A stretch of 5,426 bases of DNA from an uncultured Collinsella sp. (GCA_900545905.1 URBA01000109.1:1-5426); one strand, 5' to 3'. Shown: positions 1 through 5,418, counted from the stretch's first letter. Notes: generated from the letters alone by a model not told the origin. Numbers and translations are program-made.

Positions 1-29
1 GTGGGCTCGGAGATGTGTATAAGAGACAG
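1..29 (+). other. Illumina Nextera (Tn5) adapter remnant, not genomic
   Basis: Bases 11-29 read AGATGTGTATAAGAGACAG, the 19-bp Tn5 mosaic end used in Nextera libraries. The ten bases before it (GTGGGCTCGG) match the tail of the Nextera read-2 adapter. Read in the aldolase frame from GTG at 15, this gives the residues MYKRQ, which are an artefact and not the start of a protein. Genomic sequence should be taken to begin at base 30. The adapter match is recognised from established knowledge of the kit sequence. Confidence 0.97.
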
Positions 30-332
30 GATCCGCACATCGAGCAGTCCGTGGTGAAGGCCATCCGCGACGCCGTCGACGTGCCGCTGGTTCTGCACGG
101 CACCTCCGGTGTGCCCGATGAGCAGGTTGCCGAGGCTGTGAAGAACGGCATCTGCAAGGTTAATTACGCCACCGAGCTGCGTCAGGCCTTCACCAAGGGC
201 TTCATGGCCTACATGGCCGAGAACCCTGCCTGCTTCGATCCCAAGAAGCCGGCTAAGGAGGGTATGCGTGAGATCACCGAGCTGGTTAAGATCCGCATGA
301 CCAACCTCAACTCTGTGGGCAAAGCAGAGTAA
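30..332 (+). CDS. fba: Class II fructose-bisphosphate / ketose-bisphosphate aldolase, C-terminal 100 residues (5' end cut off)
   Basis: This is the last third of a zinc-dependent class II aldolase, which cleaves fructose-1,6-bisphosphate (or, in the GatY/KbaY branch, tagatose-1,6-bisphosphate) to dihydroxyacetone phosphate and glyceraldehyde 3-phosphate in the cytoplasm. The fragment has the family block VPLVLHGTSGVPDEQV, whose His is a zinc ligand. About 20 residues later comes GICKVNYATELRQAF, matching the GICKVN-ATEL block of GatY-type enzymes that lies at the substrate-phosphate site. A helical tail ends at TAA 330-332. Full proteins of this family are about 285 residues, so roughly 185 N-terminal residues are missing because the contig starts inside the gene, not because the gene is broken. 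The five residues encoded before base 30 are adapter. A strong terminator follows 75 bp downstream, so this is the last gene of its transcript. Sugar specificity (fructose or tagatose) cannot be decided from this part. Confidence 0.93.
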   Translation, partial: DPHIEQSVVKAIRDAVDVPLVLHGTSGVPDEQVAEAVKNGICKVNYATELRQAFTKGFMAYMAENPACFDPKKPAKEGMREITELVKIRMTNLNSVGKAE

Positions 333-362
333 CAGCAAGGGTACTCCGACTCGCTACATATC

Positions 363-493
363 CCGGGGAGGGACGAGGGCTTAGTTCCCCAATCGTCCTC
401 GGGCATGCAAAAAGCCTCGCTGCACACTTCGTGCGGCGAGGCTTTTTGCCCCCTGCGGAAAGATTGGGGAACTAAGCCCTCGTCCCTCCCCGG
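363..493. repeat. Perfect 32-bp inverted repeat enclosing a terminator
   Basis: The arms 363-394 and 462-493 are exact reverse complements over 32 bp; the left arm begins CCGGGGAGGGACGAGGGC and ends TTCCCCAATC. The 67 bp between them hold the intrinsic terminator at 407-449 roughly in the middle. Transcription arriving from the aldolase gene (rightward) and from the repair gene (leftward) would each end with the same 32-nt sequence followed by the terminator hairpin. A diverged relative of the right arm is seen at about 581-615. The perfect identity of the arms in non-coding DNA suggests recent origin, gene conversion or selection on structure. Whether this is a mobile palindromic repeat or an enlarged terminator cannot be told from one copy. 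Confidence 0.9.
407..449. terminator. Bidirectional intrinsic terminator after the aldolase gene
   Basis: A perfect 14-bp stem pairs 407-420 (GCAAAAAGCCTCGC) with 436-449 (GCGAGGCTTTTTGC). It extends inward by five more pairs (421-425 with 431-435, one of them a G-U) to a 5-base loop at 426-430. The five T at 443-447 give a U-tract for rightward transcription, and the five A at 409-413 do the same leftward. It can therefore end both the aldolase transcript and any read-through from the convergent repair gene at 1153-2142. Confidence 0.93.
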
Positions 494-537
494 TTGACCT
501 ACTCGAGGTCGTCGCCCTTGTGGCGTTAGGTCTGAAA
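453..537 (+). repeat. Imperfect direct repeat, copy A
   Basis: Two blocks here recur at 572-653 with similar spacing. Block 1 (453-476) is CTGCGGAAAGATTGGGG followed by AACTAAG; block 2 (514-537) is GCCCTTGTGGCGTT followed by AGGTCTGAAA. The blocks start 61 bp apart here and 58 bp apart in copy B. Block 1 overlaps the right arm of the 32-bp inverted repeat. Block 2 can form a small cgcc/ggcg hairpin (513-516 with 522-525). No protein reading frame accounts for the conservation. Confidence 0.75.
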
Positions 538-571
538 AAAATAAGAAGCGTTGGCAACGGGGGCCTTCGCG

Positions 572-653
572 CTGCGGAATGATTTTGGAAACTAAGTACG
601 GGGGCCCGCCCAGGCCGCCCTGCTTAATTGCCCTTGTGGCGTTGGGGCTGAAA
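572..653 (+). repeat. Imperfect direct repeat, copy B
   Basis: This is the diverged second copy of 453-537. Block 1 (572-596) reads CTGCGGAATGATTTTGG followed by AAACTAAG, with one inserted A and three substitutions relative to copy A. Block 2 (630-653) reads GCCCTTGTGGCGTT followed by GGGGCTGAAA, matching copy A at 22 of 24 bases. The middle (597-629) is much less alike, and no inverted arm or terminator accompanies this copy. It looks like an older, decaying member of the same repeat family. Confidence 0.72.
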
Positions 654-900
654 GGGTGGAACGCGGGCGTCTTTTTGCTGATGGGGGGCTAGAATGCCCG
701 CGCTTGTTCGGGGAATGCTGTATCCAGGGATGATTGGAGCTTTTTGAATGAGGCCTGCAGGTTGAGGCTCTGGTTGGTTGAGCGTTTTGGCTGCGAGGTT
801 GGGGAGTCGAGGAGGCCGTTTCTCTGTGTCGGGGGGAAGGAGAAAAGGTCTGCATGTTTTGGGGATGGCTGCCGTGCTACGGCATTGGAAGAATGCATGC

Positions 901-1095
901 TTATGCGGCCTCCTCGATGTCCACCAAAAGGTTGCGCACGGGGTGTGCTGCTAGGTCCCGTGCGTTGGCAGTATTATGCCGCGGCTGCTGCAAAGAAGCG
1001 CTAAAGAAAGGCTTAACCTGGTTTGGTGTTACGATGAAGCTGCAGGTCAGAGGTATCGAATAACACTTTTGAAAGGTTTTGGGCTTAAGGGCTTT
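901..1095 (-). pseudogene. Possible 3' remnant of a lost gene
   Basis: On the minus strand a 64-codon frame is open from just after the in-frame TAG at 1096-1098 to the TAA at 901-903, with no ATG or GTG in its first two thirds. Its last residues read NARDLAAHPVRNLLVDIEEA and then A-stop, which looks like an ordinary amphipathic C-terminal segment with normal codons. The upstream part (FIVTPNQVKPFFSASLQQPR) is less convincing. I do not recognise a family. It could be the tail of a gene whose body was deleted, or a chance frame; the call rests only on composition. Confidence 0.15.
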
Positions 1096-1152
1096 CTAAG
1101 GTTTGTGGCGCGGATGTGGCTCGCCTGTGTGGGGCGTGTGGATGGCTCGTTC

Positions 1153-2142
1153 CTAGCGCTGCGGCTCTGCGGCGCGCACCTGCTCGATGACCTTTTCCAT
1201 GGTGGCGTCGATGCGGTCTTTTTTGAGTTCGCATTCCCAGATGGTTATGGGTGACCAGCCCATTTGAGTGAGCGCTGCCACCGCGGCGCGATCGCGCTCG
1301 ACGTTGCGACGGAACTTTGCCTCCCAAAACTCAACGTTGCGCTTGGGCTGGCTAGGGTTGCACTTGGGGCAGCGATGCCAAAAGCAGCCGTTGACGAAGA
1401 TGGCGATCTTGCGGCCGGGGAAGGCGATGTCGGGCTTGCCAGGAACCTTCCATTCCAAGCGATAACCCGTAAGGCCCGCTGCGCGCAAGCGCTGGCGAAC
1501 GAGCAGCTCGGGCTTGGTGTTTGCACGCTTGTTGCCCTTCATGGACTTTTTTATAGCGGCGCGACGGCGCACGAGTTCGCGCTCGTCAGCGGAGAGGTCC
1601 GAGGTATCGATGCCGTCGAGCAGACCTGGTTTGGGACGCTTTTTGCTGCGGCGCTTAGGTGCGCGCTTGGGCCTGGAAGCGGGCTCGTCGTTCGTGGTGG
1701 CCTCGGCGTCGTTGGCAGTGCCGTTGGCCTCAAGCCGATCTTCCTTCAACTCAATCAGAGCATCGATAAGCCCTTTGTCGGCGGGCATCCACTCAACCGT
1801 GGCAAGCGAGGTGCGCGGAATCCAGCGGATATCGAGCTGACGGTCGTGCTTCTGGGGCTCATCGGATTCATCGGCGAGCGAGCAGTAGTAGCACTCCATG
1901 GAGAGATGAAAATCGGGGTAGTCGTACTCAACGGTATAGAAATCGCGCAGGTTGGTGACTTTTACCTGCAGCTCTTCCATAAGCTCGCGGCGTACGGCGT
2001 CCTCGGGCGACTCGCCGCGCATGAGCTTGCCACCGGGAAACTCCCAAAGTCCCTGCATGTCGCCATAGCCGCGCTGCACGGCCAGTAACTCGTCGGATCC
2101 ATCCTTGCGAATGATCCCAGCGGCAACATGAACAGTCTTCAA
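1153..2142 (-). CDS. Fusion protein: MutT-like Nudix hydrolase + Vsr-type very-short-patch repair endonuclease, 329 aa
   Basis: Residues 1-135 are a Nudix domain of the (deoxy)nucleoside triphosphate pyrophosphohydrolase type, which removes damaged nucleotides such as 8-oxo-dGTP or modified CTP. The Nudix box spans G38-V60, with E44, R52-E53-L54 and E56-E57 in place; the usual Gly before the last hydrophobic residue is Gln59. The block EYDYPDFHLSMECYYC (72-87) is typical of that subfamily. Residues 136-200 form a linker with a K/R-rich patch at 158-171. Residues 201-310 match Vsr, which nicks 5' of T in T:G mismatches left by 5-methylcytosine deamination: NTKPELLVRQRL, PGKPDIAF (D238 = catalytic Asp), NGCFWHRCPKC (H256; probable zinc ligands C253, C258, C261), NVERDR and IWEC (C303). 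Position N251 replaces the His64 of E. coli Vsr. The frame runs on upstream into the antisense of the ABC gene, but TTG at 2142 has the proper ribosome site and begins at the family's usual N-terminus. No cytosine methylase is adjacent. Confidence 0.9.
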   Translation of the reverse strand: MKTVHVAAGIIRKDGSDELLAVQRGYGDMQGLWEFPGGKLMRGESPEDAVRRELMEELQVKVTNLRDFYTVEYDYPDFHLSMECYYCSLADESDEPQKHDRQLDIRWIPRTSLATVEWMPADKGLIDALIELKEDRLEANGTANDAEATTNDEPASRPKRAPKRRSKKRPKPGLLDGIDTSDLSADERELVRRRAAIKKSMKGNKRANTKPELLVRQRLRAAGLTGYRLEWKVPGKPDIAFPGRKIAIFVNGCFWHRCPKCNPSQPKRNVEFWEAKFRRNVERDRAAVAALTQMGWSPITIWECELKKDRIDATMEKVIEQVRAAEPQR

Positions 2143-2148
2143 CAGGAG

Positions 2149-2157
2149 TCCTCTCTC
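2149..2157 (-). promoter_or_regulatory. Ribosome binding site fixing the TTG start of the Nudix-Vsr gene
   Basis: On the minus strand GAGAGAGGA lies 6 bases before TTG at 2142-2140. The frame has no ATG nearby, and its next upstream ATG lies far inside the divergent ABC gene, so this site together with the Nudix N-terminus (KTVHVAAGIIRKDG) decides the start. A CTG immediately upstream (2145-2143) is a poorer alternative. Confidence 0.75.
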
Positions 2158-2174
2158 AACATCAACACGCGGCA

Positions 2175-2210
2175 GGGTAGCTACCCGTACCTTACACAAC
2201 GGTAAGGCAA
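2175..2210 (-). promoter_or_regulatory. Candidate promoter/operator of the Nudix-Vsr gene
   Basis: Reading the minus strand, TTGCCT (2210-2205) could serve as a -35 and TAGCTA (2183-2178) as a -10, 21 bp apart. Between them lies a dyad CCTTAC-N6-GTAAGG (2190-2195 / 2202-2207), and the -10 falls within a perfect 12-bp palindrome GGGTAGCTACCC (2175-2186). An overlong spacer containing a CCTTAC/GTAAGG-like dyad recalls operators of MerR-family activators, though the typical spacer there is 19-20 bp. The predicted RNA start would leave about 30 nt before the TTG start. The dyads are directly visible; the promoter role and regulator family are inference. Confidence 0.28.
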
Positions 2211-2242
2211 GCGTAAGCCATATCGATGGTAGCCGACTCGTC

Positions 2243-2280
2243 TTCTTGCGACTATAGATGCCGTAGACTAATCGCAAGAA
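2243..2280. promoter_or_regulatory. Inverted repeat TTCTTGCGA-N20-TCGCAAGAA before the bceA-like gene
   Basis: The 9-bp arms 2243-2251 and 2272-2280 are perfect reverse complements. The right arm runs into the ribosome binding site of the ABC gene (AGAAAGGA, ending at 2283). Between the arms, TATAGA at 2253-2258 could act as a -10 for the transporter operon, but I see no good -35 for it. The element could be an operator for a response regulator or a leader hairpin that masks the ribosome site. It does not match the BceR-type operator (TGACA-N4-TGTCA) known from Bacillus. Confidence 0.35.
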
Positions 2281-2290
2281 AGGACTCGGT

Positions 2291-3076
2291 ATGCAAACCA
2301 CGCACATGGCGACCCCGGTACTGGAGGTCGCGCATCTCGAAAAGGTATATGGAGCGCTGGGCAACGTGACCCGCGCGCTCAACGACGTTAGCTTTACCGT
2401 CAACCGCGGCGAATTCGTGGGCATCATGGGCGCCTCGGGCTCGGGCAAATCGACGTTGCTCAACTGCGTGTCGACCATCGATAGCGCCACGAGCGGCACC
2501 ATCCGCATCAACGGCCAGGACGTAACACGCATGAAGCAGGCTAAGCTTTCGCAGTTCCGCCGCGAGGAGCTCGGCTTTATCTTCCAGGATTCTAACCTGC
2601 TCGATACGCTCACGGCACGCGAGAACATCGCCCTGCCGCTCACTATCGCCCGCACAAACTCGGCAGAGATTTCGACTCGCGTGCAGGATGTGGCAGCGCG
2701 CCTGTCCGTGAGCCAGGTGCTCGACAAATATCCCTACCAGATGTCCGGCGGCCAGCAGCAGCGCGTCGCCGCCTGCCGCGCGCTCGTCACCGACCCCACC
2801 ATGATCATGGCTGACGAGCCCACCGGCGCCCTCGACTCCAAAAGCGCCCGTCTGCTGCTCGAGAGCCTAGAGGCCCTCAACCGCCGCCTGCGCGCCACCG
2901 TGCTCATGGTTACGCACGACAGTTTTGCCGCCAGCTACACGAGCCGTGTGCTGTTTATTCGCGACGGCAAGATCTTCACCGAGCTGCGCCGCGGCGACAC
3001 CGACCGCAGAGAGTTCTTCGACCGCATTATGGAGGTCGTTGCCATGATGGGCGGTGAGGGCTCCGATGCTCTGTAA
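2291..3076 (+). CDS. bceA: BceA-type ABC transporter ATP-binding protein (antimicrobial peptide sensing/resistance), 261 aa
   Basis: This is a cytoplasmic ABC ATPase that powers the FtsX-type permease encoded next to it; in Bacillus BceAB frees lipid II-cycle intermediates from peptides such as bacitracin and signals transporter flux to BceS. All ATPase motifs are intact: Walker A GASGSGKST (47-55), Q-loop Q99 in FIFQDSNLL, signature MSGGQQQR (151-158), Walker B MIMADEP with D175/E176, D-loop GALDS (179-183) and H-loop H209 in VTHD. It is of normal length for the MacB/LolD/BceA group, with an extra C-terminal stretch (about 235-261, DRREFFDRIMEVVAMM) common in BceA proteins. ATG 2291 is preferred over the inner ATG at 2306 because AGAAAGGA sits 6 bases before it. 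The stop overlaps the start of the permease by 11 bp, indicating translational coupling. The exact substrate cannot be read from the sequence. Confidence 0.92.
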   Translation: MQTTHMATPVLEVAHLEKVYGALGNVTRALNDVSFTVNRGEFVGIMGASGSGKSTLLNCVSTIDSATSGTIRINGQDVTRMKQAKLSQFRREELGFIFQDSNLLDTLTARENIALPLTIARTNSAEISTRVQDVAARLSVSQVLDKYPYQMSGGQQQRVAACRALVTDPTMIMADEPTGALDSKSARLLLESLEALNRRLRATVLMVTHDSFAASYTSRVLFIRDGKIFTELRRGDTDRREFFDRIMEVVAMMGGEGSDAL

Positions 3077-5276
3077 ACTCGCTTGGGGCAACGTCCGCCG
3101 CGCCGGGCGCGACTACCTCGTCTACCTTTTGACGCTCACCCTGGGCGTCACGGTCTTCTATGCCTTTAACACCATCTCGATGCAGGTCGACATCGCCGGC
3201 ATCGATGAAGAGGGCTTGGCGCAGGTTATGGGCAGCATACTCGGCGACCTGACGTACTTTTTGGCCGGTGTCATGGCCTTTTTGATGGTGTATGCCAATA
3301 ACTTCATCATGAAACGCCGCAAGAAGGAGTTTGGCCTGTACCAGGTGCTCGGCATGGGGCGTGGGCGCGTCGCCACGATCATGGCGCTCGAGACCGTGAT
3401 AGTATCGGTCGTGGCCTTTGTCGCCGGCATTGTGCTGGGTGTGGGACTCTCCCAGCTCATGACGTTCTTTACGGCCTCGCTCTTTAAGACACAGATCGCC
3501 AATTTCCACTTCTTTTTCTCGGTGCATGCGTTCAATCTGACCCTTGCCTGCATGCTCGTAATGTTTGTGCTCACGCTACTGCTGAACCTTCGCGCCGTGC
3601 GTCGCACCAGGCTCATTGAGCTCATGGGTGCCGAGCGTCGCAACGAGAGCATCAAGACGCGCAACCCCTGGATCGCGATTGCCATCTTTGCCGTGGGCGT
3701 GGCGCTTGTGGGCGTGGCCTATTACCGTCTGCTACGTGATGGGTTCCCGCTGACTGCGACGGACAGCAAGCTGCAAGAGGCCATGAGCCAGTTTGGCATT
3801 ACGACCGCTATGGTTACAGTGGGTACCTTTGCGCTGTTCTGGGGACTCTCGGGCATGCTCATCAAGCTGCTGCAGAGCCTGCGCGGCGTGTATTGGCGCG
3901 GCCTCAACATGTTTACCGTGCGCCAGCTTGCGGCCAAAGTCAACACGGTGTGCTTTTCGATGGGCGTCATCGCGATGCTCCTGTTTTTGGCCATCACCTC
4001 GGTGACGTGCGGTATGTCGATTGCCAATGTGATGAACGAAAACCTGGAGCGCTATAACCCTGTTGACGTGTCTCAGACGTATGTCTATTACACGCCCGAT
4101 ACGCTCGACTACTACAAAGGGTACAAAGGGTATGTCAATCCGTCTGAGGCCGATCGCATGGTGTTGGCCGATACAACGGTCGATTTGTACCCTGCATGGC
4201 ACGGCAAGGGCAAGTCGGCGGACAACAACGACGAGACCGGCAAGAAGGTCAATATCGCCGATGTTGCCGGTGAGCATGTTCAGATCGATTCGTATCTGAG
4301 TTACCCGTTTGGCGGTTCGAATCCTTCGGTGTCTGCGGGTGAGATGTGCAAGACCATGGGCGAAAAGCTCCCCAAGGCGCTCGGGGGTAGCAATGCCGAT
4401 ACGATGGGTCTGTTTGTGACGCCGGCGAGCCAGTACAACAAACTGCGCCAGATGATGGGCGAGGAGCCGGTGAGCATTGGCCGCGACCAGTACCTGCTCA
4501 CGTGTGATATGGACGGTGAGCTGGGCGACCTGTACACCAAGTATATGGCTGGCGGCCATGCCCTTACCTTGGGCGGGCATACGCTCAAGCCCGCAACCGA
4601 TAAGTCGGACGAGGACACGGCGGCCATCGCCAACTCGGCGATGGGCAGCAATCCCGGTACCGTGGTCGTAGCCGATGAGCTGCTGTCCCAGCTTAATCTG
4701 CAGCCGTATTCCAGTAATCTGCTCGTTAATTACAAACAGGGTATGGATACGACCGAGGCAGACGAGAGCATTAAATACACTTTGCTCGACAATCTGCTCG
4801 TTGACGGCAAGGAGCCGGGGTCATGGGGAATCTTCATCACACGCTCCGAGATGTACACGCAAGCAGCGCAGATGAACGGCATGATTAGCTATCTGGCCAT
4901 CTACATTGGCTTTGTATTGGTCGTTGCATGCGCGGCGATTCTGTCGATCCAGCAACTCTCCAACGTGGCCGACGGCAGCCGCAGCTATCGTGTGCTGGCA
5001 CAGATCGGCTGTGAGGACCGCCAGATTCGCCATTCGGTGATGGCGCAGCAAGCGGTATTCTTCCTGTTCCCGCTGGCAGTGGGCCTGGCGCACTCCTTTG
5101 TGGCACTTAAGGTGATCATCGAGCTGGTGAGCATATTCGGAAATATGAGCATCGGTGGCACCGTGGGCCTCACCTGTGCAATCTTCCTGGCAGCCTACGG
5201 CGGCTACTTCCTGGTGACCTACCTCATGAGCACCGGCATGGTGCGAGCCGCCATCGCCACCCGCTACAGCGAGTAA
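3066..5276 (+). CDS. bceB: BceB-type FtsX-domain ABC transporter permease, 736 aa
   Basis: This is the membrane partner of the preceding ATPase. Counting from the ATG at 3066, hydrophobic segments lie near residues 17-36, 56-76, 103-128, 155-175, 202-220, 244-267, 293-316, 606-628, 660-682 and 698-722. This is the ten-helix plan of BceB, with one large outer domain between helices 7 and 8 (about 320-605) that binds or senses the peptide-lipid target. FtsX signatures EFGLYQVLGMGRGRV (88-102) and YRVLAQIGCEDRQIRHSV (641-658) follow helices 2 and 8. The N-terminus LAWGNVRRAGRDYLVYLLTLTLG matches the usual BceB opening. That, with GAGGG five bases upstream, makes ATG 3066 a better start than GTG 3054. 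At about 285 residues the outer domain is clearly larger than the roughly 200 of Bacillus BceB, and it is rich in Asp, Gly and Ser. The usual sensor kinase and regulator are not in view. Confidence 0.92.
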   Translation: MLCKLAWGNVRRAGRDYLVYLLTLTLGVTVFYAFNTISMQVDIAGIDEEGLAQVMGSILGDLTYFLAGVMAFLMVYANNFIMKRRKKEFGLYQVLGMGRGRVATIMALETVIVSVVAFVAGIVLGVGLSQLMTFFTASLFKTQIANFHFFFSVHAFNLTLACMLVMFVLTLLLNLRAVRRTRLIELMGAERRNESIKTRNPWIAIAIFAVGVALVGVAYYRLLRDGFPLTATDSKLQEAMSQFGITTAMVTVGTFALFWGLSGMLIKLLQSLRGVYWRGLNMFTVRQLAAKVNTVCFSMGVIAMLLFLAITSVTCGMSIANVMNENLERYNPVDVSQTYVYYTPDTLDYYKGYKGYVNPSEADRMVLADTTVDLYPAWHGKGKSADNNDETGKKVNIADVAGEHVQIDSYLSYPFGGSNPSVSAGEMCKTMGEKLPKALGGSNADTMGLFVTPASQYNKLRQMMGEEPVSIGRDQYLLTCDMDGELGDLYTKYMAGGHALTLGGHTLKPATDKSDEDTAAIANSAMGSNPGTVVVADELLSQLNLQPYSSNLLVNYKQGMDTTEADESIKYTLLDNLLVDGKEPGSWGIFITRSEMYTQAAQMNGMISYLAIYIGFVLVVACAAILSIQQLSNVADGSRSYRVLAQIGCEDRQIRHSVMAQQAVFFLFPLAVGLAHSFVALKVIIELVSIFGNMSIGGTVGLTCAIFLAAYGGYFLVTYLMSTGMVRAAIATRYSE

Positions 5277-5320
5277 CTCGTTCAGCTTGGAATTATCGTA
5301 GGTTGACCATAGGTCAGCGA

Positions 5321-5418
5321 AAACGCCCCTAAGCGAGCAAGGTGACGTGAAAGAGGAGGGAAGCGTACTTCGGTACGCGACCGACGATTGAACGTCAGAT
5401 TGCCGCTTAGGGGCGTTT
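5321..5418. repeat. 98-bp palindromic, multi-stem element after bceB (possible terminator, mobile palindrome or structured RNA)
   Basis: The outer stem is a perfect 15-bp inverted repeat, AAACGCCCCTAAGCG (5321-5335) with CGCTTAGGGGCGTTT (5404-5418). Inside it, GCAA (5337-5340) pairs with TTGC (5400-5403) past a bulged A. TGACGT (5343-5348) pairs with ACGTCA (5392-5397), and GCGTAC (5363-5368) pairs with GTACGC (5373-5378) around a TTCG loop, a classic cUUCGg tetraloop. The large inner loop holds a purine run GAAAGAGGAGGGAA (5349-5362). The element starts 44 bp after the permease stop. The A-run before and short T-run after the outer stem could make it a weak bidirectional terminator, but 68 bp between the arms is far too long for a typical one. 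No reading frame explains it. Confidence 0.7.

Larger units (their letters stand above)
494..1152. other. About 660 bp without a convincing intact gene
   Basis: This stretch lies between the aldolase terminator and the 3' end of the convergent repair gene. The left part holds the end of repeat copy A and all of copy B. At 662-668 / 696-702 there is a 7-bp perfect inverted repeat (CGCGGGC/GCCCGCG) around a long loop, too weak to call a terminator. Open frames of 60-90 codons occur on both strands, but their translations are low-complexity or arginine/serine/proline-rich, overlap one another and lack good ribosome binding sites, so I treat them as chance frames of GC-rich DNA. One unstarted minus-strand frame at 901-1095 has a more protein-like end and is listed separately. 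I see no tRNA, CRISPR array or transposase here. Confidence 0.7.

Noticed and set aside
363..653. CRISPR array
   Set aside because: Only two or three diverged copies, no regular short spacers and no cas genes; inverted and direct copies are mixed.
662..702. Inverted repeat CGCGGGC / GCCCGCG as a terminator
   Set aside because: Only 7 perfect pairs around a loop of about 27 bases, and no T-run after the right arm.
592..855. Minus-strand frame of 87 codons in the gap
   Set aside because: It is rich in Ser/Pro/Arg/Gln, overlaps repeat copy B, and has no recognisable motif.
744..1004. Plus-strand frame of 86 codons in the gap
   Set aside because: It overlaps frames on the other strand, has no convincing ribosome site, and its composition (Cys/Arg-rich, ending in an Ala run) does not look like a conserved protein.
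1264..2088. Long plus-strand frame of 274 codons
   Set aside because: It is fully antisense to the Nudix-Vsr gene, whose motifs are unmistakable; the translation is Leu/Ala/Gly-rich with no motif, a common shadow in GC-rich DNA.
2143..2727. Upstream extension of the Nudix-Vsr frame by 195 codons (to an ATG at 2727)
   Set aside because: The extra residues are the antisense of the intact bceA-like gene and resemble no domain. The Nudix N-terminus and a ribosome site both point to TTG 2142.
3054..3065. GTG at 3054 as the permease start
   Set aside because: The ATG at 3066 has GAGGG at five bases' distance and gives the N-terminus usual for BceB; the GTG start would add four residues with no support.
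3732..4580. Minus-strand frame of 282 codons within the permease gene
   Set aside because: It is antisense to the BceB coding sequence; the His/Arg-rich translation is typical of a shadow frame, with no ribosome site or domain.
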